From contig JAVVVD010000004.1 of the NCBI GenBank assembly GCA_036652795.1, forward strand, positions 123,853-187,852: DNA of 64,000 nucleotides, read 5' to 3'. Numbering within the stretch: position 1 is the stretch's first letter; the number at the start of each line of letters is the position of its first letter. The notes beneath the pieces are model-generated. The model saw only the letters and a program-made list of their open reading frames with translations. It was not told the origin of the DNA and did not search any database. The DNA comes from JAVVVD01 sp036652795. GTDB lineage: Bacteria > Bacillota > Clostridia > Christensenellales > CAG-138. Shown in pieces: positions 43,651-53,243 of this stretch. The translations under genes were made by a program, and so were the position numbers.

Positions 43651-43710
43651 AAGAAATTGAGAGTATTTTTAAAAAATGCTCTCAGGAAAATTGTTATAAC
43701 GAGGTAACAG

Positions 43711-46200
43711 ATGATCGAAGAAATGAATAACCCCAGAATAAAAATGCTTGATATAGAGGATGAGATGAAGAAATCCTTTATCTCCTATGCCATGGCGGTA
43801 ATAATAAACCGCGCGCTGCCGGATGTGAGGGACGGACTAAAGCCGGTGCATAGGCGTATACTCTATTCAATGGGCGAGCAGGGATTTACCCCGGATAAGA
43901 CCTTCCATAAATCCGCGCGTATTGTTGGCGATGTGCTTGGTAAATATCACCCGCACGGGGATTCCTCCGTGTATGATGCGATGGTGCGCCTTGCGCAGGA
44001 ATTTAATACAAGATATATGCTGGTAGAGGGTCAGGGCAACTTTGGCAGTGTGGACGGGGACTCAGCTGCGGCCATGCGTTATACCGAGGCGCGCCTTTCA
44101 AAGATGAGCATGGAAATGCTTGCGGATATAGGCAAAAACACCGTTGACTTCATGCCCAACTTCGATGAAACGCTTATGCAGCCTACAGTGCTGCCCAGCC
44201 GTTACCCTAACCTGCTTGTAAACGGGTCGGGCGGTATTGCCGTGGGTATGGCTACCAACATCCCTCCGCACAACCTTGGCGAAATAATAGACGCATATAC
44301 GGCGCTTATAGATAATCCCGATCTTACGGTTGAGGATATTATGGCCATTGTTCCCGGGCCGGACTTTCCAACAGGCGGCATAATAATGGGCACTGCCGGA
44401 ATAAGGCAGGCATACCGCACAGGCCGCGGCAAGGTGGTTGTGCGCGCGCGCGCAGAAATAGAGGAGCTATCGGGCGGTAAAAGCCGCATAATAGTGACTG
44501 AGATACCGTATCAGGTTAATAAGTCGCGCCTTGTGGAAAAGATAGCGGAGCTTGTGCATGAAAAGCGCATAGAGGGCATTGGAGATCTGCGCGATGAAAC
44601 AGATCGCCGCGGTATGCGCATTGTTATCGAACTAAAAAGGGATGTAAATGCAAACGTAATACTCAATCAGCTCTACAAGCATACACAGATGCAGGATACA
44701 TTTGGCGTAATAATGCTTGCGCTTGTTGACGGCGAGCCAAAGGTGCTAAACATCAGGGAGATGCTGTATCACTATCTAAAATTCCAAGAGCAGGTGGTTA
44801 CGCGCCGCACACAGTACGACCTTGAAAAGGCAAACGAGCGGCTGCACATAATAGAGGGCTTGATAATAGCGCTGGATAATATAGATGAGGTCGTGGAGCT
44901 GATTAAAAAGTCACCATCAGGTCCAGTGGCAAAGGAACGGCTAACGGAGCGCTTCGGCCTTTCTGACAGACAGTCTCAGGCGATACTGGATATGCGCCTA
45001 CAGCGCCTTACTGGGCTTGAACGCGAAAAGATCGAGGCGGAATACGGTGAGCTTGTGAAGATAGTCGCCTATTACGAGAGCATACTTGCAGACGAAAGCA
45101 AGCTGCTTGCCATAATCAAGGAAGAAATACTTGAGATACGCCGCCGCTATGCCGATGCACGCCGCACGGAAATAACGCAGGTGACGGATGATATCGACCT
45201 TGACGATATAATACAGGAAGAGGACATGATAGTTACCCTGACGCACCTGGGCTATATAAAGCGCATTGCGGCGGACACCTACCGCAGTCAGAACCGTGGC
45301 GGAAAGGGCGTTATGGGGCAAACTACGCGTGATGAGGACTTTGTAGAGCATATATTCGCCGCCAACACGCACGATCAGCTTATGTTCTTCACTAACCGTG
45401 GGCGTGCGTTCCGCATAAAGTGCTATATGCTGCCTGAGGCTGGGCGCGTTGCAAAGGGCACAGCTATAGTGAATCTGCTGCAATTGCAGGGCGATGAAAA
45501 GATAACCGCTGTATTTCCCGTTACCGCAGAGGCGGAGGGCGAGTATCTGGTGCTTGCAACACGCGATGGCGTTATAAAGAAAACGCCGATGAGCGATTTT
45601 GACAACATTAGAAAGACAGGCATTATTGCTCAGGGATTGCGCGAGGGTGATGAGCTTATAAGCGTTATGCTCTCCACGGGCAGCGATGAATTCCTCATAG
45701 GAACGCGACAGGGCAAGTGCATAAGATTCCATGAGGATGATGTGCGCCCTATGGGCAGGGCGGCTACCGGTGTGCGCAGCATACTGCTGGATGAGCATGA
45801 TTACGTGGTGGATGCAGTTAAGATAATACCTGAGGCAACGGTACTCTCCGTTACCCAGCGTGGCATGAGCAAGCGCACTGCCGAGGATGGATACCCGTCT
45901 CAGCGGCGCGGCGGTAAAGGCGTTATAGCAATGAACCTTACGGAGCGTACGGGCGAGCTTGTGTGCATGAAGATGTGCATTGGCGACGAGGACGTGATGA
46001 TGATACGTGACGATGGCAAGGTGATGCGCACGCCTGTGGATAACATAAGCATTATATCCCGCAATACTCAGGGCGTTAAAACGATGCATGTGGACGATGG
46101 CACTGAGGTGATGAGCGTAGCGCTGGTGCCGTATGTTGAGGAAAATGATGTGACAGAGGAAATCGAACAGGGGAGTGATCCCAGTGACGCAACAGTTTAA
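43711..46200 (+). CDS. gyrA: DNA gyrase subunit A
   Basis: 829 residues. The catalytic tyrosine is in AAMRYTEARLSKM, and the quinolone-determining stretch reads HPHGDSSVYDAM with the sensitive-type Ser and Asp. The C-terminal beta-pinwheel contains the GyrA box QRRGGKG, which marks a gyrase rather than topoisomerase IV. GAGGT lies five bases from the ATG. The end overlaps the nucleotidyltransferase gene. Confidence 0.97.
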   Translation: MIEEMNNPRIKMLDIEDEMKKSFISYAMAVIINRALPDVRDGLKPVHRRILYSMGEQGFTPDKTFHKSARIVGDVLGKYHPHGDSSVYDAMVRLAQEFNTRYMLVEGQGNFGSVDGDSAAAMRYTEARLSKMSMEMLADIGKNTVDFMPNFDETLMQPTVLPSRYPNLLVNGSGGIAVGMATNIPPHNLGEIIDAYTALIDNPDLTVEDIMAIVPGPDFPTGGIIMGTAGIRQAYRTGRGKVVVRARAEIEELSGGKSRIIVTEIPYQVNKSRLVEKIAELVHEKRIEGIGDLRDETDRRGMRIVIELKRDVNANVILNQLYKHTQMQDTFGVIMLALVDGEPKVLNIREMLYHYLKFQEQVVTRRTQYDLEKANERLHIIEGLIIALDNIDEVVELIKKSPSGPVAKERLTERFGLSDRQSQAILDMRLQRLTGLEREKIEAEYGELVKIVAYYESILADESKLLAIIKEEILEIRRRYADARRTEITQVTDDIDLDDIIQEEDMIVTLTHLGYIKRIAADTYRSQNRGGKGVMGQTTRDEDFVEHIFAANTHDQLMFFTNRGRAFRIKCYMLPEAGRVAKGTAIVNLLQLQGDEKITAVFPVTAEAEGEYLVLATRDGVIKKTPMSDFDNIRKTGIIAQGLREGDELISVMLSTGSDEFLIGTRQGKCIRFHEDDVRPMGRAATGVRSILLDEHDYVVDAVKIIPEATVLSVTQRGMSKRTAEDGYPSQRRGGKGVIAMNLTERTGELVCMKMCIGDEDVMMIRDDGKVMRTPVDNISIISRNTQGVKTMHVDDGTEVMSVALVPYVEENDVTEEIEQGSDPSDATV

Positions 46201-47554
46201 CATACCCAAAGGCCTTGAGCGACTCGCTCGCCTCTTCTATGAGGCGGGCGCGCGCCTGTATGCGGTGGGTGGCATGATACGCAACCCACTGCTGGGTCTG
46301 CCGGTGAGCGATATGGACATAACTAGCGCAATGCTGCCAGGAGATCTTATAGCGCTGTGCGAGCATAATGGTATACATCACATCGAAAAGGGCATAGACT
46401 TTGGCACAATAGAGCTGCACTATAGCGGGATGAGCCTTGAGCATACCACGTTCCGCAGCGACATATACGGCGAAGGCGGAACGCACAGGCCGCAGGACGT
46501 GCGCTTTACAAAAACGCTGGGCGAGGATGCGTTTAGACGGGATTTCACTATAAATGCAATCTATCTTGATATATTGGATGGCGGGTTAAGCGACCCAACC
46601 GGTGGATTACACGATATTTCAGCGCGAATTATGCGCGCCACAAACCCTGATCCAGCGGTAATAATGCAAAATGATGCCCTGCGTATATTGCGTATGGCGC
46701 GCTTTGCGGCGGAGCTGGGCTTTGATGTAGAAGATGAAACCCTTAATGCTGCAAAGCGATTTTCAGCGAAGCTTAAGGATATTTCGCACGAGCGCATACG
46801 CGATGAGCTCACGAAGATACTGCTTTCAGATATTCGCTATGCAAACTCTAGCGGTGTACTGCGCGGCCTTACACTGCTGGAAAAAACAGGCGCACTGGAT
46901 GTTATATTGCCGGAGCTTGCGCTTGGGCGCGCAATACAGCAAAAGGCGGCCTATCATGCATATGATGTGCTGTGGCATTCGCTGCATACGGCACAGGAGG
47001 CACAGCCTACAATCGTGATGCGCCTTGCCGGCTTGCTGCACGATGTGGGTAAACCCAAGGTATATATCGAAACAGGCAAAATGTACAACCATGATGCGAT
47101 AGGCGAGAATATAGCCCGGGAAATACTTACACGCCTTAAATACCCCAACGCCATCAAAAAGCAGGTGTGCACGCTGGTGCGCTACCATATGTATGATCTA
47201 TCTGGGCTTGCAAAGGAAAATACGCTGCGCATGAAGTTTGCGCTTTTGGGCTATGAAACATCGCTGGCGCTTTGCGATATGCGCGAGGCGGATGTTCACG
47301 GCTCAGGCAGGATAAGCGGTGAAGTGAAAACCGCGGAGCGTTGGCGGGATATTCTAGCGCGTATGAAGGCGCAGGGCGCGCCGTTTTGCGAGGATGAGCT
47401 TAAGTGTACGGGCGCAGATATAATGCAGTGGCTGTCGTTGCCCTCATCCCCAAGAATAGGTGAGATAAAGCGTGCCATGCTGCTGCACTGCGCGCAGAAA
47501 CCGCAGGACAATGTGCCTGAAAAGCTAAAAAAACTTGCAAGGGACATGATGTGA
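46184..47554 (+). CDS. cca: CCA-adding-type tRNA nucleotidyltransferase with HD domain
   Basis: 456 residues. The polymerase-beta-like active site is YAVGGMIRNPLLG then DMDIT, whose two aspartates bind metal. RRDFTINAI and NDALRILRMARFAAELGF are family motifs. A C-terminal HD domain has LLHDVGKPKVY. It may add or repair the tRNA CCA end; some relatives are poly(A) polymerases. The GTG at 46184 has GGGGAG eight bases upstream, inside the gyrA end, giving a 17-base overlap; another GTG lies at 46175. Confidence 0.88.
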   Translation: MTQQFNIPKGLERLARLFYEAGARLYAVGGMIRNPLLGLPVSDMDITSAMLPGDLIALCEHNGIHHIEKGIDFGTIELHYSGMSLEHTTFRSDIYGEGGTHRPQDVRFTKTLGEDAFRRDFTINAIYLDILDGGLSDPTGGLHDISARIMRATNPDPAVIMQNDALRILRMARFAAELGFDVEDETLNAAKRFSAKLKDISHERIRDELTKILLSDIRYANSSGVLRGLTLLEKTGALDVILPELALGRAIQQKAAYHAYDVLWHSLHTAQEAQPTIVMRLAGLLHDVGKPKVYIETGKMYNHDAIGENIAREILTRLKYPNAIKKQVCTLVRYHMYDLSGLAKENTLRMKFALLGYETSLALCDMREADVHGSGRISGEVKTAERWRDILARMKAQGAPFCEDELKCTGADIMQWLSLPSSPRIGEIKRAMLLHCAQKPQDNVPEKLKKLARDMM

Positions 47555-47555
47555 T

Positions 47556-48215
47556 ATGAAAAGACCGATTATAGGTATTACCCCATCACTAAATGACGAG
47601 CACGACAGCTATAAGCTAAACATCTGCTATGCGGAAATGGTAAAAAGGGCCGGCGGCTGTGCGCTTATACTCCCATACGATTTCGACAGGGCGGAGCTGC
47701 TAGACGGTGTGATATTTTCGGGCGGCGGCGACATGTGCGCGTCCCTTGCGGGCTATGAGGATGGCGAGCTTGTAAAAGATGCGCTGCCGCAGCGGGATGA
47801 GCTTGAGGTGCGCCTGTTTAAAACGGCAAGCGCGATGAAGCTGCCAATACTTGGAATATGCAGGGGCTGCCAACTGCTCAACGTGATGGCCGGCGGGACG
47901 CTGCATCGCGATATAGCCGAGGCGGGTTATGATGAGGAGCATTGGCTGGCCGAAAAAGGGTATCATCCGGTGCTATGCGAAAAGGGGAGTATGGCCGAGC
48001 GCATGTTTGAAAAAACAAATGGCGTGTGGAGCACACACCATCAGGCAATAGACAGGTCGGGTGATGGCTATGCTGTTACTGCGCGTTCGCCCAAGGGCGT
48101 AGTTGAAGCTATTGAGCACAACAGCGGGCGGATACTTGGGCTGCAAACTCACCCCGAACGCATGGAACTGACGGAGCCATTTAAATGGCTTATCATGGTT
48201 GCGGGGCAAAGATGA
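47556..48215 (+). CDS. Class I glutamine amidotransferase-like hydrolase (peptidase C26)
   Basis: 219 residues. The nucleophile elbow GICRGCQLLNV has the catalytic cysteine, the His/Glu pair is in QTHPERME, and FSGGGD is the oxyanion region. The subgroup includes gamma-glutamyl-GABA hydrolases (PuuD-like), but the substrate is unproven. It starts one base after the cca stop, so it is probably cotranscribed. Confidence 0.85.
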   Translation: MKRPIIGITPSLNDEHDSYKLNICYAEMVKRAGGCALILPYDFDRAELLDGVIFSGGGDMCASLAGYEDGELVKDALPQRDELEVRLFKTASAMKLPILGICRGCQLLNVMAGGTLHRDIAEAGYDEEHWLAEKGYHPVLCEKGSMAERMFEKTNGVWSTHHQAIDRSGDGYAVTARSPKGVVEAIEHNSGRILGLQTHPERMELTEPFKWLIMVAGQR

Positions 48216-48245
48216 AGCCGTCCGTATGTAAACAATTTGTGTCCG

Positions 48246-48263
48246 TAGAGCGCATACGCTCTA
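48246..48263 (+). terminator. Possible terminator after the C26 hydrolase gene
   Basis: TAGAGCG (48246-48252) pairs with CGCTCTA (48257-48263), followed by TTTGCTGGGGTTTT. The T-run is broken. Confidence 0.4.
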
Positions 48264-48279
48264 TTTGCTGGGGTTTTGC

Positions 48280-48308
48280 TTGCAAACACGTGGGAAAAAT
48301 TGTAGAAT
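48280..48308 (+). promoter_or_regulatory. Promoter of the alpha/beta hydrolase gene
   Basis: -35 TTGCAA at 48280-48285, 17-base spacer, -10 TAGAAT at 48303-48308. It leaves a leader of about 108 bases before the GTG start. Confidence 0.6.
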
Positions 48309-48376
48309 AGAAAGACCTATTCGGCATTGACGCAGGATTGAGTGCTGGATAATTATTATAATTGATCGAAACAATT

Positions 48377-48408
48377 CGCCCGGAGGGTAAAGACTCCGCT
48401 TGCGGGCG
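48377..48408 (+). promoter_or_regulatory. Structured leader hairpin before the alpha/beta hydrolase
   Basis: Outer arms CGCCCG (48377-48382) and CGGGCG (48403-48408) enclose an inner CGGAG (48381-48385) and CTCCG (48394-48398) pairing. It ends three bases before the GGGAGG ribosome binding site at 48411. No known riboswitch is recognised. Confidence 0.4.
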
Positions 48409-48423
48409 CTGGGAGGATATACT

Positions 48424-49362
48424 GTGAGTTTATCACTACAGGTTAAAAAGTTCATAAACTCTGAACACACAGGTCAGTATGTGGACATAACGCTTCCGAA
48501 TGAGCTGCCGTCAGAAACGAAAGGCAAGGAAGACGAGGATACGCAGAGTATGCCGCGCTACGAAACAACGCGCATTCACTACCTTGAAGAGGGCACTGGT
48601 GAACCGTTGATACTATTGCATACGGTGGGCCAGTCGTTGTATACGTGGAGGCTTGTGTTTCAGCGCCTTAGTGAGCATTATCGCGTGATAGCATTGGATC
48701 TGCTGGGGCACGGCTATTCGGATAGGCCGATAAGCTTTGGCTATACCATACGCGACCATGCCGAATCTATCAGATTGTTTATGGATGCGATGGATATTGA
48801 ATCCGCGCATTTTATGGCGTTTTCGATGGGGTCGGCATATGTTGGGCAGTTTGCGGTGGACAACCCAGGCCGTGTTGGCCGGATACTTATGATAGCGCCA
48901 GGCGGTGTGTCGGCCGAAATGCCGCTGCCCGTGCGCCTTATTGACAGCACGATATTTGGCGGGATTGCCAGTATGCTGTATAATCGGGGAACTGTGCGGC
49001 GCATATTGGAGGATTGCTTTTTTGACCTTACGTGCGTAAGCGAGGATATGGTGCAGGAATACTATAAGTCGGCCTCTGATCTAGAGGGGCGCAGAGCGAT
49101 ACGCAGCTCGTTGCACTTTTTTGACGAAACAGCGCTTACAAAAAGAATAAGGGAATTGGATACGCCTATACTAATCGTGCGTGGCGGCGAGGATAAGTGG
49201 CGGACAAGCGAACAGACTGAAGAGCTGCATACCATATTGCCGGACGCGGGATACAGCATTATACGAAATGCCGGGCATGTTGTTCAGGAGGAAAAGCCGG
49301 ACAGGGTGATTGCTTCTGTGCTGGAATTCATACCTGTGGTGATGCCAGGCCAACAGATGTAA
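48424..49362 (+). CDS. Alpha/beta hydrolase
   Basis: 312 residues. An N-terminal extension of ~50 residues precedes the fold. LLHTVGQSLYTW replaces the usual HG oxyanion motif. The nucleophile elbow is AFSMGSA, with Ala instead of the first Gly of GxSxG. The acid is in RGGEDKW and the histidine in NAGHVVQEE. The substrate is unknown. The GTG at 48424 has GGGAGG seven bases upstream. It has its own promoter and terminator. Confidence 0.87.
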   Translation: MSLSLQVKKFINSEHTGQYVDITLPNELPSETKGKEDEDTQSMPRYETTRIHYLEEGTGEPLILLHTVGQSLYTWRLVFQRLSEHYRVIALDLLGHGYSDRPISFGYTIRDHAESIRLFMDAMDIESAHFMAFSMGSAYVGQFAVDNPGRVGRILMIAPGGVSAEMPLPVRLIDSTIFGGIASMLYNRGTVRRILEDCFFDLTCVSEDMVQEYYKSASDLEGRRAIRSSLHFFDETALTKRIRELDTPILIVRGGEDKWRTSEQTEELHTILPDAGYSIIRNAGHVVQEEKPDRVIASVLEFIPVVMPGQQM

Positions 49363-49380
49363 CGCAATACGGACCTTGGG

Positions 49381-49406
49381 GGGCGCGGAATTCCGTGTCC
49401 TTTTTT
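49381..49406 (+). terminator. Terminator of the alpha/beta hydrolase gene
   Basis: GGGCGCGG (49381-49388) pairs with CCGTGTCC (49393-49400), including two G-U pairs, loop AATT, then TTTTTT. Confidence 0.8.
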
Positions 49407-49444
49407 GTTATATAGTAAATGAAGTGTTAATTTTAGGCCGCAGA

Positions 49445-49474
49445 TTGTTATTATAATAGTAAATATGATAGAAT
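49445..49474 (+). promoter_or_regulatory. Promoter of the CotH-VTC-DUF4956 operon
   Basis: -35 TTGTTA at 49445-49450, 18-base spacer, -10 TAGAAT at 49469-49474. A TATAAT at 49453 within the spacer makes the exact choice uncertain. Confidence 0.5.
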
Positions 49475-49525
49475 GACAAGCTGAGGGGAAAATATCTCCC
49501 GAAGTGTTATGAACGGAGAACTGTA

Positions 49526-52507
49526 GTGAGAATAGGGAAACTTCTTTTAGCGATAATACTCATAGCCGCGCTGGTGGTTGCCGCTGTATTTGTGATCAAC
49601 AATTATACTGAGGGCGACAAAATCTCAAGCTCAACAATTGAGATAAGCGAGGTAATGAGCAGCAACAAGGGCGCCGTGCCGGATGGAAAAGGCGGCTATC
49701 CAGACTGGATTGAACTGCATAACGCCACAGACAAGGCTGTGAATATTGGCGGCTACGGCATGTCTGACGATTTGTTTAAGGGCGCAAAGTATGTGTTTCC
49801 AGCCGGTACAAGCATACCTGCGGACGGATATATAGTTGTGTTTTGCTCGGGTGAAAGCTCGGGTCCGTTGTTTGCGCCGTTTAAGCTGGCAGCAACAGAT
49901 TCCGCGGTGCTGTTTGATACGGCAGGCAAGGCGCTTTGCAGTATGGATTTGCGCGCGGTGCAGGGCGGCATGTCGCTTGCTAGGGACGAGAGCGGCAGCT
50001 ATATCGAAAGCAAGCCATCACCCGGCTTTGCCAACACCGATGCGGGTATTGCCGAGTATGAGGCGACGCTGCACACAACAGAGAATATAGGGGTATATAT
50101 AAACGAATTCATGGCCTCGAATGCAACAACCGTGCTGGATAAAGACGGCGTATATTCGGATTGGATAGAGCTTTATAACTCAACAGACGGCGAGGTGGAT
50201 CTGACGGGCTTTGGAATATCGGATACGCTTAGCCAGCCTGTAAAGGCCAGTATCCCGGATGGCACTGTGATAGGGCCAAAAAGCTGCCTTTTGATATTCT
50301 GCTCGGGCAATAAAAGCGTGGAGGGCGAAGCGGAGCTGCACATCCCATTTTCGCTTAGGGCATATGAGGAGGACATTGTATTATCGGATAAGATGGGCCG
50401 CATAATAGACAGCTATTCATATACGCGCCAGGAATCGGATGTGTCAATGGCGCGCGTGCCGGATGGCTCAGGTGAATTTGCGCCATCATCCCAGCCAACC
50501 CCGGGCTTTTTAAACACCGAGGCGGGCTACCAAGAATTTATAAAAACTGCGCAGGCGCATGGAGATCTATACATATCAGAGCTGATGGGCGCAAACGCTA
50601 CGGCGCTTGCAAGCGGCAAGGAGCATTATGATTGGGTGGAGTTGCACAATCAGGGCACTTCGCCGATAAGCCTTGCGGGGTACGGCCTTTCGGATAATCC
50701 GAATAATCCGGCCAAGTGGGTATTTCCAGATATTACGATGAATGCCGGAGAGTATCTGGTGCTGTACGCGTCCGGCCTAAACAGGGCGGATGCTCAAAAA
50801 AAAAATGATCTCCACCTGAACTTTTCTATAGCTGCATCGGGCGAAACTGTGTTTTTGTTTGGCACTGACGGAAAGCTTGTGGATAAGCTTTCCGCGGGCG
50901 CATTTTTAAACGATATCAGCTATGGCCGTGGCGAGGATGGAAGCAGATATTACTACACCGCTTCATCACCGGGCGGTGCGAACGGCGTTGGCAAAGCGGG
51001 GATAACAAGCACCGTGGCGTTTTCAAGTGTACCGGGCATATACGATAGCCAGCTTAGCGTGCAGCTTTTGGCAGCCGATGGAGAAAGCATATATTACACG
51101 CTTGATTGCACCCAACCTACGGCAAACTCTACGCCATATACAGGCCCGATAAACGTGGATAAAAATACGGTTATACGCGCGGCAGCGATGCGGGATGGCT
51201 ATATAACGGGTCAGTCAATAAGTGGCACATATCTTTTGCGCAGCGACAATGTAAACCATGCGGTGCCTGTGGTTTCACTGGTGATGGAACCGGACGACCT
51301 GTGGAACAGCAAAACCGGCATATACGCTATGGGCGATAAATATGATCCCTCCCTGCCCCTTTATGCGGATTCGCTCATAAGTGCCACGTATTACGAATCA
51401 AAGCTGACAGGCGATGAGGCCGCATGGGAACGGCAGGCGTCATTTTCGCTATTCGACGAGGGCGGCAAGCAGGTATTTAACCAAAATGTAGGCGCGCGCA
51501 TAGCCGGCAGCTTTGGGCGTGGACGGGCGCAAAAGGGATTTAATATCATAGCAAGGGACGAATACGGCGACAACAGGCTGGCCTATCCGTTTTTTGATAA
51601 CCGCGAATACACCGAGTATAAGGCATTGGTGCTGCGTGCGGGTGGACAGGATCAAAACCGCTCAAAGATACGCGATGAGCTTGCGGCCGGTTTGCTGGAT
51701 GGCGCGGACGTAAATATGCTTGTTCAAGCGTATAGGCCATGCGTACTGTATCTAAACGGCGAATACTGGGGCGTGTATTTTATGAAAGAAAAGCGCAATC
51801 GCTTTTTTGTGGCGCAGCACGAGGGCACGCTCAACGCGGAGGACATGAACATAGGCTATGCCAGCTCCCGCGTGACATATGGCACAAACGATGAATGGAT
51901 GGCGCTTACGCAATACATAAACACGAATGATCTTTCCGTGCAGGCCAACTATGATTATGTGGCTTCGCAGGTGGATTTAAACAGCTTTATGGATTATATG
52001 ATCTGCGAGATATACGTAGGCAATACGGATCATGCCAATATCCAGTATTATAAATTGCCGGGCGATAAATGGAAATGGATATATTACGATTTCTGTTGGG
52101 GCTTCGGCTCTCTCGAGCATAATACCCTTGCTTATCGCAGGGGAGATATGCCCGCCGCGAGCGGGATGTTCAATGCGCTGCTTAAAAACTCTGCATGGCG
52201 CGATGCGTTTGTTAAACGGTTTGCACAGCTGCTTAAGAGTGTGTACTCACCAGAGCGCGTAAACGCCAAGATAGATGAGCTGTATGGCTACGTAGAGCCG
52301 GAGATCGCGCGCGAGCGCGAGAAGTTCAATCAGGGCACGTTTATGGGCGTTGCGCAAAGGGCCGAGAATCTAGGCAGCTATAAAAGCTTTATTTCCCAGA
52401 TAGAGGCGCTGCACAAATATGCAAACGGACGGCCAGCGCAGATAAAATCGCAACTTAAGACGGAGTTGGGTCTTAGCGATGCATATATAAACGAGGTGTT
52501 TGGATGA
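49526..52507 (+). CDS. Surface CotH-kinase-like protein with three lamin-tail domains
   Basis: 993 residues. One N-terminal membrane anchor (LLLAIILIAALVVAAVFVI) is followed by three lamin-tail-like domains at about 38-175, 190-335 and 350-490, each with WIELHN or WVELHN and GYGLSD-type motifs. A chitobiase/FN3-like segment follows (~495-570, YYTLDCTQPTANSTPYTGPI). The CotH domain (~590-970) has MDYMICEIYVGNTDHANIQY and WIYYDFCWGFG. CotH proteins are atypical kinases; the target here is unknown. GTG start with GGAGAA upstream. It overlaps the VTC gene by four bases. Confidence 0.88.
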   Translation: MRIGKLLLAIILIAALVVAAVFVINNYTEGDKISSSTIEISEVMSSNKGAVPDGKGGYPDWIELHNATDKAVNIGGYGMSDDLFKGAKYVFPAGTSIPADGYIVVFCSGESSGPLFAPFKLAATDSAVLFDTAGKALCSMDLRAVQGGMSLARDESGSYIESKPSPGFANTDAGIAEYEATLHTTENIGVYINEFMASNATTVLDKDGVYSDWIELYNSTDGEVDLTGFGISDTLSQPVKASIPDGTVIGPKSCLLIFCSGNKSVEGEAELHIPFSLRAYEEDIVLSDKMGRIIDSYSYTRQESDVSMARVPDGSGEFAPSSQPTPGFLNTEAGYQEFIKTAQAHGDLYISELMGANATALASGKEHYDWVELHNQGTSPISLAGYGLSDNPNNPAKWVFPDITMNAGEYLVLYASGLNRADAQKKNDLHLNFSIAASGETVFLFGTDGKLVDKLSAGAFLNDISYGRGEDGSRYYYTASSPGGANGVGKAGITSTVAFSSVPGIYDSQLSVQLLAADGESIYYTLDCTQPTANSTPYTGPINVDKNTVIRAAAMRDGYITGQSISGTYLLRSDNVNHAVPVVSLVMEPDDLWNSKTGIYAMGDKYDPSLPLYADSLISATYYESKLTGDEAAWERQASFSLFDEGGKQVFNQNVGARIAGSFGRGRAQKGFNIIARDEYGDNRLAYPFFDNREYTEYKALVLRAGGQDQNRSKIRDELAAGLLDGADVNMLVQAYRPCVLYLNGEYWGVYFMKEKRNRFFVAQHEGTLNAEDMNIGYASSRVTYGTNDEWMALTQYINTNDLSVQANYDYVASQVDLNSFMDYMICEIYVGNTDHANIQYYKLPGDKWKWIYYDFCWGFGSLEHNTLAYRRGDMPAASGMFNALLKNSAWRDAFVKRFAQLLKSVYSPERVNAKIDELYGYVEPEIAREREKFNQGTFMGVAQRAENLGSYKSFISQIEALHKYANGRPAQIKSQLKTELGLSDAYINEVFG

Positions 52508-53196
52508 GTAACGGCGAATACCGGCACGAGCTGAAATACTATATTAACCAGGGCGATTACACGTTGCTTTCAAAAAAGCTATCGCTTACGATGGAGCAGG
52601 ATAGGTTTGCGCGCAAAAATGGAGGCGAGTACTTTATACGCAGCCTGTATTTTGACGATGTTAATGATACGGCCTTTCGCGATAAGCTAAACGGCGTGGA
52701 TCAGCGTGACAAGGTGCGCATCCGGATATATAATATGACGGATGATACAATAAAGCTGGAATGCAAGCATAAGCAAAACGGCTATATACTTAAGGATTCG
52801 ATTCCGCTTTCGCGCAGGGAATGCGATGCGCTGCTATCAGGCACATACTCATTCCTGCTGCAAAGGAAGGAGCCGTTTGCGCATGCGATGTTCGCCAGAT
52901 TTGCTACAAGCCGGCTGCTGCCATGCGTGATGGTGGACTATACCAGGGAGGCATATACATTCCCACTTGAGGATGTGCGCGTGACATTCGACAAAAACCT
53001 GCATACCGGCTATAGAAGTGTGGCGCTTTTTGATGCGCATGCGCCTACATACCCGGTTATAGATAGGTACGATATGGTGATGGAGGTTAAGTTTAATAAA
53101 TATCTTTCCACCTATATCCGCTCTTTGATCCAAACCGAAGCGCATACGCGCAGCGCCATAAGCAAGTACTGCCTGTGCCGCAGGTTTGAACTGTGA
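52504..53196 (+). CDS. VTC-domain protein (polyphosphate polymerase-like)
   Basis: 230 residues with the tunnel-fold pattern of VTC domains: YRHELKYYI at the start, IRSLYFDD, KVRIRIYN, KLECKHK and VMEVKFNKY, which supply the basic and acidic lining. Eukaryotic VTC4 makes polyphosphate; bacterial members are usually found with CotH and DUF4956 genes, and their product is not firmly known. Translationally coupled to the CotH gene. Confidence 0.88.
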   Translation: MSNGEYRHELKYYINQGDYTLLSKKLSLTMEQDRFARKNGGEYFIRSLYFDDVNDTAFRDKLNGVDQRDKVRIRIYNMTDDTIKLECKHKQNGYILKDSIPLSRRECDALLSGTYSFLLQRKEPFAHAMFARFATSRLLPCVMVDYTREAYTFPLEDVRVTFDKNLHTGYRSVALFDAHAPTYPVIDRYDMVMEVKFNKYLSTYIRSLIQTEAHTRSAISKYCLCRRFEL

Positions 53197-53243
53197 TACT
53201 ACGTAATTATAAAGATATAAACACATTCAGGAGGAAACCATAA

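Noticed and set aside
44998..46209. 403-codon open frame on the minus strand across gyrA
   Set aside because: It is entirely antisense to a clear gyrA gene, has no domain and a low-complexity His/Ala-rich composition. It is a shadow of the coding strand.
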